From contig CAUJIO010000030.1 in the NCBI GenBank assembly GCA_963205315.1, positions 28,084 through 92,083 of the forward strand: DNA of 64,000 nt, in the 5' to 3' direction. The notes under the pieces were generated by a model that made no database searches, was not told the DNA's origin, and saw only the letters and a program-made list of their open reading frames with translations. Positions 25,405 to 34,298 of the stretch are shown piece after piece. The translations under genes were made by a program, and so were the position numbers. Position 1 is the stretch's first letter; the number at the start of each line of letters is the position of its first letter. This DNA comes from Pseudomonadota bacterium. GTDB lineage: Bacteria > Pseudomonadota > Alphaproteobacteria > Rhizobiales > Aestuariivirgaceae.

Positions 25405-27282
25405 CTAGGCTCCGCGCGCTGCGCGCAGCACCACTTGCCAGCGTGGGTCGGCATGCAATGGATCGAGATCGGAGTCGCTCATGATCCAGTCCATCATGTC
25501 GGCATTGCTCAGCGGCAGCAGCCGCATCAGCATCGCAAAGGCTGAGTCAAAATCGCCGCTGACGCTGTAGAAACAGACAATGTTATATTGCGTGAGATAA
25601 TCGTCCGGGGCGATGGCGAGTGCGGTTTTCGCCCACTCCTTTGCACGCTCAATTTCGCCCATCTTGGCCAGCGTCGTCGCAATGAAATAGGCGGGCCGGG
25701 CATTGTCCGGGTGCCGGGCAAATTCCCGCTCGGCGCGCTCGACGCCACGTTGGCCGGCGCGGTTCGCATTCTCCATCTGTCCGAGTGAGGCATACACCTG
25801 GTTCAGGAGGATCAGGGACTGGTAGTCGTCTGGCTTGATTTCCGCAGCGCGCTCCCAATGCACTGCGGTCTGTTCCAGCTTGCCCTGAGCATAGCAGGAC
25901 CGGCCAAAGAAGAACCGCGCTTCAAACTGGTTGGGTTCCAGCGCAATGGCGAGAGCGAACTCGCGCTCGGCCTCTTCGTAGCGGCGTGCAACCGACAGGG
26001 CCATGCCGCGTGATGCATGGGCTTCGACCAGGTCGTCCTGCAGGGCCAGTGCCTTTTCGCTGTTCGTCAGCACCGCCGCGGCGGTATCCTCGCTGTAGTC
26101 CATGAACAGGAAGGAGTCGCAGTCGGCTAGTCCCGCATAGGCGCGGGCATAGTTCGGATCGAGTGCGATGGCTCTGTCGAACATCGATTTGGCCAGCTCG
26201 TAATTCTTCCGCGAGCCGCGATGAAAGAATTCCCGGCCGCGCAAATAGAACGTATAGGCCTCGACGCTGCTGGTCGGTGCCTGTTCGATCGCCTTCTGCT
26301 CGCGCGGCAGCAGCTTGACCTTGAGCTGGTCGACGATGGTCTTCGTAATTTCATCCTGCAGGTCGAAGATGTCCGTGAGATTGCGGTCATAGCGTTCCGC
26401 CCACAGATGGCCGCCGCTGGCGCCCTCGATCAGCTGCGCCGTGATGCGCACCCTGGAACCGGCCTTGCGCACGCTGCCGTCGACCAGATAGGCAACGCCA
26501 AGCTCGTTCGCAATCTTCTCCAGCTCGACGGCCTTGCCCTTGTGCATGAACACAGTATTGCGGCTGAGGACGAACAGCTCCGAGACCTTGGAAAGATCGG
26601 TGATGATGTCTTCTGTCATGCCATCGGAAAAATAATCCTGTTCCGGATCGCCGCTCATGTTGGCAAAGGGCAGGACGGCGACGGATGGCTTGTCGGGTCG
26701 ATAATGCGCCGTTCCGGAAGGCGGCCGTTGCGCTCTTGCGTCAATCGCAGGGGCATCGACGTGAACGAGAAAGACCCGCACCGGCTGTGCGATGTTCTTC
26801 AGCGATTTCTGCCCCTGATCGGAGAACACGATTTCCAGCTTACTGCCGATCCGGTCATGGATCTGTGCCGAACAGGCGATGCCTCCGGGTGGCGCCAGCG
26901 TGACGAGGCGTGAGGCAATATTGACGTCGTCGCCGAATAGATCCTCGCCGCGGACGATGACGTCACCAAGGTTGATGCCGATGCGAAGCCTGATATGCCG
27001 GTCGTCCGGAATACCGGCGTTCCGCTCGGCCAGGCCGCGCTGGATGGCGATGGCACAGCGGACCGCCTCGGTGGCGCTAGTGAATTCCACGAGGAAGCCG
27101 TAGCCCATGGACTTGAAGATACGTCCGTCATGCCGGGTTACGGCAGGTTCGATCAGGGTCTCGCGATGCCGGGCGAGTGCGCTCAGCGTACCCTCGTCAT
27201 TGGCCTCCATCAGCCGGCTGAAGCCGACGACGTCCGCTGCCAGTATGACAGCGAGCCGGCGCTTTACCCGCTGATCGTTCAT
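25405..27282 (-). CDS. Class III adenylate/guanylate cyclase-like protein with TolB-like and TPR regions
   Basis: This 625-residue cytoplasmic protein has a cyclase homology domain at about residues 8-180, a TolB-N-like segment (about 205-330, VLPFANMSGDPEQDYFSDG), and TPR-type helices to the end. This architecture is frequent in rhizobia. The first metal Asp is present (AADVVGFS, Asp17), as is the VNIASRL Asn/Arg motif. The second metal Asp is replaced: the usual GDG reads G-Tyr61-G, codon TAC at 27100-27102. It may therefore be inactive or a sensor only. The ATG at 27282 follows GGAG; a GTG at 27291 overlaps that site. It is convergent with the secreted protein gene. Confidence 0.88.
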   Translation of the reverse strand: MNDQRVKRRLAVILAADVVGFSRLMEANDEGTLSALARHRETLIEPAVTRHDGRIFKSMGYGFLVEFTSATEAVRCAIAIQRGLAERNAGIPDDRHIRLRIGINLGDVIVRGEDLFGDDVNIASRLVTLAPPGGIACSAQIHDRIGSKLEIVFSDQGQKSLKNIAQPVRVFLVHVDAPAIDARAQRPPSGTAHYRPDKPSVAVLPFANMSGDPEQDYFSDGMTEDIITDLSKVSELFVLSRNTVFMHKGKAVELEKIANELGVAYLVDGSVRKAGSRVRITAQLIEGASGGHLWAERYDRNLTDIFDLQDEITKTIVDQLKVKLLPREQKAIEQAPTSSVEAYTFYLRGREFFHRGSRKNYELAKSMFDRAIALDPNYARAYAGLADCDSFLFMDYSEDTAAAVLTNSEKALALQDDLVEAHASRGMALSVARRYEEAEREFALAIALEPNQFEARFFFGRSCYAQGKLEQTAVHWERAAEIKPDDYQSLILLNQVYASLGQMENANRAGQRGVERAEREFARHPDNARPAYFIATTLAKMGEIERAKEWAKTALAIAPDDYLTQYNIVCFYSVSGDFDSAFAMLMRLLPLSNADMMDWIMSDSDLDPLHADPRWQVVLRAARGA

Positions 27283-27388
27283 ACACGTCACTCCACGGCT
27301 TAATCGGCCCTCACTATGTGATTCCAGCTAGGAAATGCAACGCGTTCCAGTTGGTCGTGGTATATGCCGCAGAATTGTGCAGCGGCGG

Positions 27389-29011
27389 CTACACGCGCTG
27401 GTATGCGACCTTGCCATCGCAGATGGTGAGGTCGATCCGCGTGTCGTGCAGGATCTCATCCGGACTGGCCTCGAAGAGATTACGTGAGAAGACCGCGACA
27501 TCCGCCAGCTGTCCGGCGACGAGGCGGCCCTTGCGCGCCTCCTGTTTCTGCGAGAACGCGCCGTGCTCGGTATAGGCCTGCAGTGCCTCGGGCAGCGTAA
27601 TCTTCTGGCCGGCATCCATGACGGTGCCCTTCCAGGTCTTCCGCGTGAGCATCGAGTAGATATTCGGAAACGGGTTCGGATCGCACACCGGTGCATCGCT
27701 GCCCGTGGACGGCTTGAGTCCGAGATCCAGCCAGGTCTTCATCGGATAGCTGGAAAGTCCGCGTTCTTCGCCCAGCACCGAAAGATAGGCATCGCCGAAA
27801 TCATAGATGAACACCTGCTGCGGACATGGGTAGATCCCGGCCTTCAGCATGCGTTGATGCTGTGCAGCGGTCGAGAAGCCGCAATGCTCGATGCGGTGGC
27901 GGCGGCCGGCATCTGGCATGGCGTCGAGCGCTTGTTCATAGGCGCCGATCAGTTGCTCGATCGCCGCATCGCCAATGGCATGGCAGGCCAGTTGATAGCC
28001 TTTCCCATGATAATCCATGACGAGATCCGACAGCTCGTTGCCGCCGAGCATCTGCACTCCGGTGACATTGCCGTCGCCCAGATAGGGTTTGGTCATCCAC
28101 GCGGTGCGTCCACCCGCCGATCCATCGAGGAAGATCTTGACGGCCCCGACCATCAGCATGTCGTCACCGGTCCCCGAGATGAGGCCGGCGGCGTGGCATT
28201 GCGGTACGATGGAACGGCTGGGATCGCCCAGTAGTGTGAGCCAGGTTCGCACCGGCAGCCGTCCTTCGCGCTTGGCCCGGTGATAGGCGGCAATCTCGCT
28301 GTAGCCGGCGCGAATGCCGGTGGCGGCATCCATGCACGAGGTGATGCCATAGGACAGCAGCAGCTTGCCACCCTGTTCGATGGCCGCCACCAGATCGTCT
28401 TCGCTTGCCTGTGGATGCGCGGCATAGACGGGTTCCATCGCATTCTCGGCCAGAAGGCCGGTCAACCGGCCGTTTTGTTGCTCGATCACACTGCCGGGCG
28501 GCACATGGGTCGCCTCGTCGATGCCGGCGAGCGCCAGCGCCTTCGAGTTGCATATCGCCACATGTCCGCAGGTGCGGACCAGCATCACAGGGTGGTCTGG
28601 CGCGGCCTGATCGAGCTCCTCGCGGAACGGATGGCGCTTCACATCGAGCTTGGTCTGGTCGTAGCCGCGCGCCAGAACCCATTCGCCCGGCGGCAGGCTT
28701 TGGGCGCGCTGCCGGATGGCGGCGAGCAGGCTCTGCAGTGTCGGAGCAGCAGCCGGTGTTGCATCGACCCAGGCGGCATTGAGCCCGAGTGAAATCAGAT
28801 GCAGATGGCTGTCGTTGAGCCCCGGCGTGGCCAGCCTGCCGTCGAGGTCGATGACATTCGTCGAGGGGCCAATCAGGGTATCGATGTCGGCAACGCGTCC
28901 CGTCGCCAGCACGCGGCCTTGCCAGATGGCCATTGCCTCAGCAAATCCGTCATGACGGCCGCACCAGATTGGGCCGTTGCGCAGCACGAGATCGGCATGA
29001 ATGGGTGACAT
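27389..29011 (-). CDS. Amidohydrolase, YtcJ type
   Basis: This 540-residue metal-dependent hydrolase of the amidohydrolase-3 family (YtcJ/N-substituted formamide deformylase-like) has an N-terminal DLVLRNGPIW, metal-site ATPGLNDSHLHLISLG and late ACHAIGDAAIEQ, HRIEHCGF and STGSDAPVCDPNP. These match YtcJ proteins. A GGAGTTTTCC ribosome site precedes the ATG. The substrate is unknown. The gene lies just outside the genomic island, whose distal junction starts 39 bases upstream of its start codon, so insertion may have replaced its promoter. Confidence 0.9.
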   Translation of the reverse strand: MSPIHADLVLRNGPIWCGRHDGFAEAMAIWQGRVLATGRVADIDTLIGPSTNVIDLDGRLATPGLNDSHLHLISLGLNAAWVDATPAAAPTLQSLLAAIRQRAQSLPPGEWVLARGYDQTKLDVKRHPFREELDQAAPDHPVMLVRTCGHVAICNSKALALAGIDEATHVPPGSVIEQQNGRLTGLLAENAMEPVYAAHPQASEDDLVAAIEQGGKLLLSYGITSCMDAATGIRAGYSEIAAYHRAKREGRLPVRTWLTLLGDPSRSIVPQCHAAGLISGTGDDMLMVGAVKIFLDGSAGGRTAWMTKPYLGDGNVTGVQMLGGNELSDLVMDYHGKGYQLACHAIGDAAIEQLIGAYEQALDAMPDAGRRHRIEHCGFSTAAQHQRMLKAGIYPCPQQVFIYDFGDAYLSVLGEERGLSSYPMKTWLDLGLKPSTGSDAPVCDPNPFPNIYSMLTRKTWKGTVMDAGQKITLPEALQAYTEHGAFSQKQEARKGRLVAGQLADVAVFSRNLFEASPDEILHDTRIDLTICDGKVAYQRV

Positions 29012-29049
29012 GGAAAACTCCGGATAACCGGCCTGAGCACAAACTGGTG

Positions 29050-29067
29050 CGCTTGCAGGACTCGAAC
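29050..29067. other. Distal attachment site of tRNA-Thr genomic island
   Basis: The 18 bases CGCTTGCAGGACTCGAAC are identical to 41215-41232 inside the 3' half of tRNA-Thr. The preceding CTGGTGC also matches with a one-base gap (29044-29050 against 41208-41214). This is what remains of the displaced tRNA 3' end when an element integrates in a tRNA gene. The 18-bp identity plus flank is unlikely by chance in this position. Confidence 0.8.
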
Positions 29068-29280
29068 TTTGCGCACAAGCTATTGTTTAGGCTGGAAACT
29101 TACAGACTTGTTTCAATAAATACCGTCAAATATACCGACAACTATTGTCAGCTGGCGTTATACCTTTCGGTCATAAAAGGCTAACCTGCGTCAAATCGAC
29201 TCAAGTAAACCTAATGGGTGTTAGCTTCCCTTGTTCAGGGGATGCCGTCAATCTCTTGCCGACCTTGATGCTGGATTCGT
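29068..29280. other. Island distal end, non-coding
   Basis: This A+T-rich stretch of about 210 bases between the attachment site and the end of hsdR has no credible gene. It holds ATACCGTCA (29120-29128) and ATACCGACA (29132-29140), resembling ATACCGTCA at 41076-41084 upstream of the integrase. These are candidate arm-type recombinase sites. Confidence 0.4.
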
Positions 29281-31605
29281 CTAACTCGCATACAACTCCC
29301 GCTGAACCTCGATGAAAGCGGTCTTGATGTCGCCGATGTCTCCCAGCTTGGCTTTGGCGTCGGCGATGGTGCCATAGCGGGCGGTCAGGAACGAACCGAG
29401 CTTGGCCAGTGCCAGCTCGCTCTCGCCATGGGCGGCATAGGCTTCGAGGATGCCCAGCAGGAAATCGCGCATTTCGCCTTGCGCCGCCTGCAGGCCGCCG
29501 TCTTCCACCGCGTCGGCGCGTTGCTCGCGGGTCTTCGGCGGATTGGAAAAGCGGATATAGGCCAGCACGTCGAACAGGTCGCTGTCGGGCGCGTCGATCA
29601 GGCGGCGCATGTCGGCGAGCTTGTCGCTGTCATAGCCCTTCTGTTGCAGCAGTGCGATGAAATGTTCGCGCTGGTCCGGGTCGCTCCATTGCTTGCGCAA
29701 CTGGTCTTCGTCGAGGATCAGGGATGACAGGTCGCCATAGAGCCTCTCCAGGAACTGTTGCGCCGTCATCGGCTTGCCGTCCGGTCCCCAATAGCTTGTC
29801 GTGGAAATATACTGGATGGATCGTGCCTTGCCGTCCGCCAGCATGACGATCAGCTTGGGTGGCGGAAGTTCGTCGCCCCCTTCGATGTCGTCGCCACCGC
29901 CTTCCCCATTATCCGTAGGTTCAGGCGGAGGCAGTCCTGGCCCTTTCGGTGGCGGCTGCACCGGGTCTTCCGGCTCGCCATCCCACTCGGGGTCGTTGAA
30001 GTGCTCATAAGCCTTCACGAAATCATAGATCGTGAAATAATCCTTGCCGTCGAAGGTGCGGGTGCCGCGCCCGATGATCTGCTTGAACTCGATCATCGAG
30101 CGGATGGGGCGCATCAGCACGATGTTGCGAATGTTGCGGGCGTCAACCCCGGTTGAAAGCTTCTGCGACGTTGTCAGGATCGTGGGGATGGTCTTGTCAT
30201 TGTCCTGGAAGGTGCGGAGGTATTCCTCGCCCAGCTTGCCGTCATCCGCCGTTACCCGGTGGCAATAGTTCGGGTTGGAGATTGTCTTGATCTGGTTGAC
30301 ATGGTCGCGCACCCGCGCGGCATGGTCCTGTGTGGCGCAGAACACCAGGGTCTTCTGCTTCTGGTCGATCTGGCCCATGAACTCGGCAACCCGGCTCTTC
30401 TCGCGCGCCTCGATGATGATCCGGGTGTTGAAGTCGGCCTCGGTATAGGTCTTGTCCTCTTCCACGTCCCCGGCGATCACCTGGTCATTCGGGTCATAGA
30501 CATACTCGTCGATGGTGCTTGCCATCTGCCGCACCTTGAAGGGCGTCAGGTAGCCATCTTCGATCCCCTCGCGCAGCGAGTAGGTGTAGATCGGCTCGCC
30601 GAAATAGGCATAGGTGTCGGCATTGTGCTTGCGCTTCGGCGTGGCGGTCAGGCCCAGCTGCACGGCCGGCGCGAAATATTCCAGAATGCCGCGCCACTGG
30701 CTTTCGTCCTTGGCGCCGCCCCTGTGGCATTCGTCCACGATGATGAAGTCGAAGAAATCCGGCGCATAGCCTTCGAAGCTGGGCTTCTCGTCACCGGTCA
30801 TGAAGGTCTGGAAGATGGTGAAGAACACGCTGGCATTCTTCGGCACGCCACCTTTCTTGCGGATGGCGTCGGGATCGATCCGTGTGATGGCGTTGGCATC
30901 GAAGGCGGCAAAGGCATTGTAGGCCTGATCGGCCAGAATGTTGCGGTCGGCAAGGAACAGGATGCGCGGGCGGCGCGTCGGCTCTCCGGAGAGGTTCCAG
31001 CGGGCGTGGAACAGCTTCCAGGCGATCTGGAAAGCAATCGAGGTCTTGCCGGTGCCGGTGGCGAGTGTGAGCAGGATGCGGCTCTTGCCAGCGCCGATGG
31101 CCTCCAGCGCGGCGTTGATGGCATTGTGCTGGTAATAGCGCAGCTCCCACTTGCTACCCGCCGTCTCGAAAGGCACCGCGCCGAAGCGGTCGCGCCAGTC
31201 GCTGTGAACCGGAAAGCAGCGGTCCCATAGCTCTTGAGGAGTGGGAAAGGGCGTGATGTCGCCCTCGGTGCCGGAGTGCATGTCGGCTTCGTACCAGCCG
31301 ATCCCGTTGGTGCAGTAGGCAAAGCGCAGCTTCAGCCTGCCGGAATAGTCCTTGGCCTGCCCAAGTCCGGAGGTATGGCCCAGTCCGGCGCGCTTGGCCT
31401 CGATCACCGCCAGCTTTTGGTCGCGATATATCAACACATAATCGGCGGACAGCGGATTGCCGCGCTTGCCCCCCGGCATGATGCGGCCCGGACAGATCAC
31501 CTCGCGCCGGACCTTGGTGCCTTCAACCATGCCCCAGCCCGACGCCTTCAGAACCGGGTCAATCCGTTCGGCGCGGGTGTCGGCTTCGGTCTCGTTGTCA
31601 TACAT
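29281..31605 (-). CDS. hsdR: Type I restriction endonuclease R subunit
   Basis: This 774-residue motor and nuclease subunit cuts DNA lacking the host modification after translocating it. The N-terminal nuclease site has Asp55 and E69-A-K71 (ADYVLIYR...VIEAK). Walker A ATGTGKTS is at 182-189, followed by DECHRGG (motif II), LTATPKR (motif III) and the late helicase motif IGRGTRTF. A C-terminal assembly domain of EcoEI type follows, after a Pro/Gly-rich linker (PPPKGPGLPPPEPTDNGEGG). It lies 14 bases after hsdS, last in a single-direction hsdM-hsdS-hsdR cassette. No frameshift was seen, so the system looks functional. Confidence 0.95.
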   Translation of the reverse strand: MYDNETEADTRAERIDPVLKASGWGMVEGTKVRREVICPGRIMPGGKRGNPLSADYVLIYRDQKLAVIEAKRAGLGHTSGLGQAKDYSGRLKLRFAYCTNGIGWYEADMHSGTEGDITPFPTPQELWDRCFPVHSDWRDRFGAVPFETAGSKWELRYYQHNAINAALEAIGAGKSRILLTLATGTGKTSIAFQIAWKLFHARWNLSGEPTRRPRILFLADRNILADQAYNAFAAFDANAITRIDPDAIRKKGGVPKNASVFFTIFQTFMTGDEKPSFEGYAPDFFDFIIVDECHRGGAKDESQWRGILEYFAPAVQLGLTATPKRKHNADTYAYFGEPIYTYSLREGIEDGYLTPFKVRQMASTIDEYVYDPNDQVIAGDVEEDKTYTEADFNTRIIIEAREKSRVAEFMGQIDQKQKTLVFCATQDHAARVRDHVNQIKTISNPNYCHRVTADDGKLGEEYLRTFQDNDKTIPTILTTSQKLSTGVDARNIRNIVLMRPIRSMIEFKQIIGRGTRTFDGKDYFTIYDFVKAYEHFNDPEWDGEPEDPVQPPPKGPGLPPPEPTDNGEGGGDDIEGGDELPPPKLIVMLADGKARSIQYISTTSYWGPDGKPMTAQQFLERLYGDLSSLILDEDQLRKQWSDPDQREHFIALLQQKGYDSDKLADMRRLIDAPDSDLFDVLAYIRFSNPPKTREQRADAVEDGGLQAAQGEMRDFLLGILEAYAAHGESELALAKLGSFLTARYGTIADAKAKLGDIGDIKTAFIEVQRELYAS

Positions 31606-31619
31606 TGCCGAAGGATACG

Positions 31620-32816
31620 TTAGGTCAGTTCGCCTGAGAAGGCCTTTTGCAGTAGGGACTGGCGGAGGATGTCAATATCGTCAACTGACTGCTTGTAAGC
31701 ATTGGCTAAGTTTTCTGTCGAAACTGCCAAGTCGTTTAAGCTTTCCACTACGCATCTTTGAACGTCATATTCCGGCATAGGAAAGAGTCTATCAGTGAAG
31801 GTAGCTAGATTGATATTGTCCCGGGCACTTCCCTTTCCCGCTTCCTTGAGCTGAGGCTTATAGTACTGAAGAAGATAGTAGATGTATTCCGGATCGGCCT
31901 TTCGCACATCTGGGTTCATTCCGATGACGCTATCAGGAAAACATGCCTCAAAATCAAGTATAGCTGACTCGCCGATGGTCGCGCCTACAATCGCTATGCA
32001 GACAGTTCCCCTTGGCCACTTCTTGCTCTGTGCCAATCCAAACTGTGAGTATGTCTGCTCACATGTGTTTATAAAGTGACCGGCTCGGCTTATTTCACCA
32101 GTCTGAATGAAGGGAACTGTCCCGCCATAGAGTTTGGGATCGTTGCGAGGTCTGTGTTGCGATTTACCCCGGCCAAAATCCGCACAGACCTCGGGCAGTC
32201 TTACTTGAGGCCAACTCCTTGCCTGGACCTTGAAAACAGTATCCAAACCAGCCCAGTATAGTCGCGATGAATCTTGAGTATTAGACTCTGCATACGTGCG
32301 GGCGCGGGCCAGGCCCTCGAAGGCTTCATCCAGAATCGCAACGATCCGCTTTTGTTCTGCCAACGATGGATATGAAAATGGCACTTTTCGAAGAAGACTT
32401 GCTTTGATACCTGAAACCGTCGCGCCGGTGGCACGCAGTCGAATCTGTTCTTGCATTTGAGGCGAAAGCAGAGCGTATTTCAGAAAGGCTGAATCGACAG
32501 TCTCTGGATTTACCTTCATGGTAATCAGGCGCTGTCCTATAACGACTGTCTCATCGGTATCGAGTTGGGCGACGTTGCCAAGTGGCGCCTCAGTGGTGAA
32601 CAATACGTCACCTCGTCGTGGATAGCCACGAGTCATCCAGGTGTCGTACACGGCTGGGTCAATGAACTCTAATGGTTCACGTTGTATGTAACCCATTTTC
32701 ACATTTTTGGCTGTAATCAGGCGGATACCAAGTTCAACCTTGGGCGGCGTTTTTCCACGATAGTCAACGAATTGAACAGTTTCACCTAATTGATTTGACT
32801 TCCACCCCGCCTTCAC
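31620..32816 (-). CDS. hsdS: Type I restriction-modification specificity subunit S
   Basis: This 398-residue subunit determines the recognised DNA sequence through two target-recognition domains. The first runs from about residue 5 to 150 (LGETVQFVDYRGKTPPKV) and the second from about 205 to 350 (VRLPEVCADFGRGKSQH). Each is followed by a conserved helical spacer (PSLAEQKRIVAILDEAFEGLARAR and QRCVVESLNDLAVSTENLANA). G+C is visibly lower than in hsdM and hsdR, as often seen for exchanged S genes. It overlaps hsdM by four bases. Confidence 0.93.
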   Translation of the reverse strand: MKAGWKSNQLGETVQFVDYRGKTPPKVELGIRLITAKNVKMGYIQREPLEFIDPAVYDTWMTRGYPRRGDVLFTTEAPLGNVAQLDTDETVVIGQRLITMKVNPETVDSAFLKYALLSPQMQEQIRLRATGATVSGIKASLLRKVPFSYPSLAEQKRIVAILDEAFEGLARARTYAESNTQDSSRLYWAGLDTVFKVQARSWPQVRLPEVCADFGRGKSQHRPRNDPKLYGGTVPFIQTGEISRAGHFINTCEQTYSQFGLAQSKKWPRGTVCIAIVGATIGESAILDFEACFPDSVIGMNPDVRKADPEYIYYLLQYYKPQLKEAGKGSARDNINLATFTDRLFPMPEYDVQRCVVESLNDLAVSTENLANAYKQSVDDIDILRQSLLQKAFSGELT

Positions 32817-34264
32817 AGCAACCCCCTGATCCGCTCCAGAATCTCTGCAGTTTCAGCATCACGCGTGAGAATGTCGTCGATGATTGCTTGCGGCGAGCGC
32901 AGGGGCTCGGCCTCGGGCGCATTGGGATTTTTCGGCGATAGATCGCAGGTATCTTCGTCCACGTCCTTCAGATCGACGAGCCATGACTTCGGCCCGGTGG
33001 CGAAGCCTTTCTGCAAGGCAACGAACTCCGCTAGATCGTCGTCATTCAGCGCATTGGTCTTGCCCATGCTGCGGCCCGGATCGAGCTGGTAATACCAGAT
33101 GCGGCTGGTGGGCGCGCCCTTCTCGAAGAACAGAACAACGGTCTTGACGCCCGCCCCCTGAAACGTGCCTTGCGGGCAATCGAGGATCGTATGCAGCGTG
33201 CAGCTCTCCAGCAGCTCGCGCCGCAGTGACACGGAGGCATTGTCAGTATTGCTCAGGAAGGTGTTCTTGATGACGATGGCGCCACGCCCGCCCGCCTTCA
33301 TCTTGCGGATGAAATGCTGCAGGAACAGATAGGCCGTCTCGCCCGACTTGATGGGAAAGTTCTGTTGCACCTCGCGCCGCTCGCCACCGCCAAACGGAGG
33401 ATTGGCCAGCACGATGTCGTGACGGTCCTTCTCCTGGATATCCATGACGTTTTCATTCAGCGAATTGGCATGGACGATGTTCGGTGCCTCGATGCCGTGC
33501 AGCACCATGTTCATGATGCCGATGACATAGGCCAGCGACTTCTTCTCCTGCCCATAGAAAGTGCGCTTCTGCAGTGTCTCGAAATCCTGCGCGCTGATGC
33601 CGGGCTTCCGCATGTAGTCATAGGCCTCGCAAAGAAAGCCTGCGGAGCCGACCGCGCCATCATAGATCGTTTCGCCGATCTTCGGGTCCGTCACCTTGAT
33701 CATGGCGCGGATCAGCGGACGCGGCGTGTAATATTCGCCGCCGTTCCGGCCGGCATTGCCCATGCGCCGGATCCGGGTTTCATAAAGCTGCGACAGCTCA
33801 TGCTTGTCGGCCTGGCTGTTGAAGCGCAGGCCATCGACGATCTCCAGCACGTCGCGCAGGATATAACCCGACCGGAACTTGGAGCGCAGCTCGGTGAAGA
33901 CCTCGCCGACCTTGTATTCGATGGTGTCCGGCCCCGTGGCGCGGTCATGAAACTTGGCGAGAAAAGGGAACAGCTCGCGGTCCACGAAATTGACTAGATC
34001 GTCGCCGGTCAAGGCCGTGTTGTGATCGAAGCTGCCGTCCTTCAGCTTCGGCGCCGCCCAGCGGTCCCAGCGGTATTTGCCGTCGATGATCGGCTTGTAG
34101 TCCAGTCCTTCCAGCTCCGCCCGGTCCTTCCGCTCGCTTTCGAGGTCATGCAGGTAGCGCAGGAACAGCACCCATGAGGTCTGTTCCACGTAGTCCAGCT
34201 CATTGGCGATGCCCTCTTCGGCGCGCAGCGCCTTTTCGATGGCATTGAAGGCGTTCTCGTACAT
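32813..34264 (-). CDS. hsdM: Type I restriction-modification DNA methyltransferase M subunit
   Basis: This 483-residue N6-adenine methyltransferase protects host DNA and forms the M2S core. The N-terminal helical HsdM domain spans about 1-145. GEYYTPRPLI is at 176-185, and the S-adenosylmethionine motif reads YDGAVGSAGF, a variant of the common D-P-A-C-G-T-G-G-F. The catalytic NPPF is at 288-291. The ATG at 34264 gives the family start MYENAFNAIEKALRA; an upstream start at 34360 would overlap the recombinase gene. Start and spacing suggest read-through from the recombinase gene. Confidence 0.94.
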   Translation of the reverse strand: MYENAFNAIEKALRAEEGIANELDYVEQTSWVLFLRYLHDLESERKDRAELEGLDYKPIIDGKYRWDRWAAPKLKDGSFDHNTALTGDDLVNFVDRELFPFLAKFHDRATGPDTIEYKVGEVFTELRSKFRSGYILRDVLEIVDGLRFNSQADKHELSQLYETRIRRMGNAGRNGGEYYTPRPLIRAMIKVTDPKIGETIYDGAVGSAGFLCEAYDYMRKPGISAQDFETLQKRTFYGQEKKSLAYVIGIMNMVLHGIEAPNIVHANSLNENVMDIQEKDRHDIVLANPPFGGGERREVQQNFPIKSGETAYLFLQHFIRKMKAGGRGAIVIKNTFLSNTDNASVSLRRELLESCTLHTILDCPQGTFQGAGVKTVVLFFEKGAPTSRIWYYQLDPGRSMGKTNALNDDDLAEFVALQKGFATGPKSWLVDLKDVDEDTCDLSPKNPNAPEAEPLRSPQAIIDDILTRDAETAEILERIRGLL

Positions 34265-34298
34265 GGCGTCCCGAATCTGCGATGTCTTGCTGCGGCAA

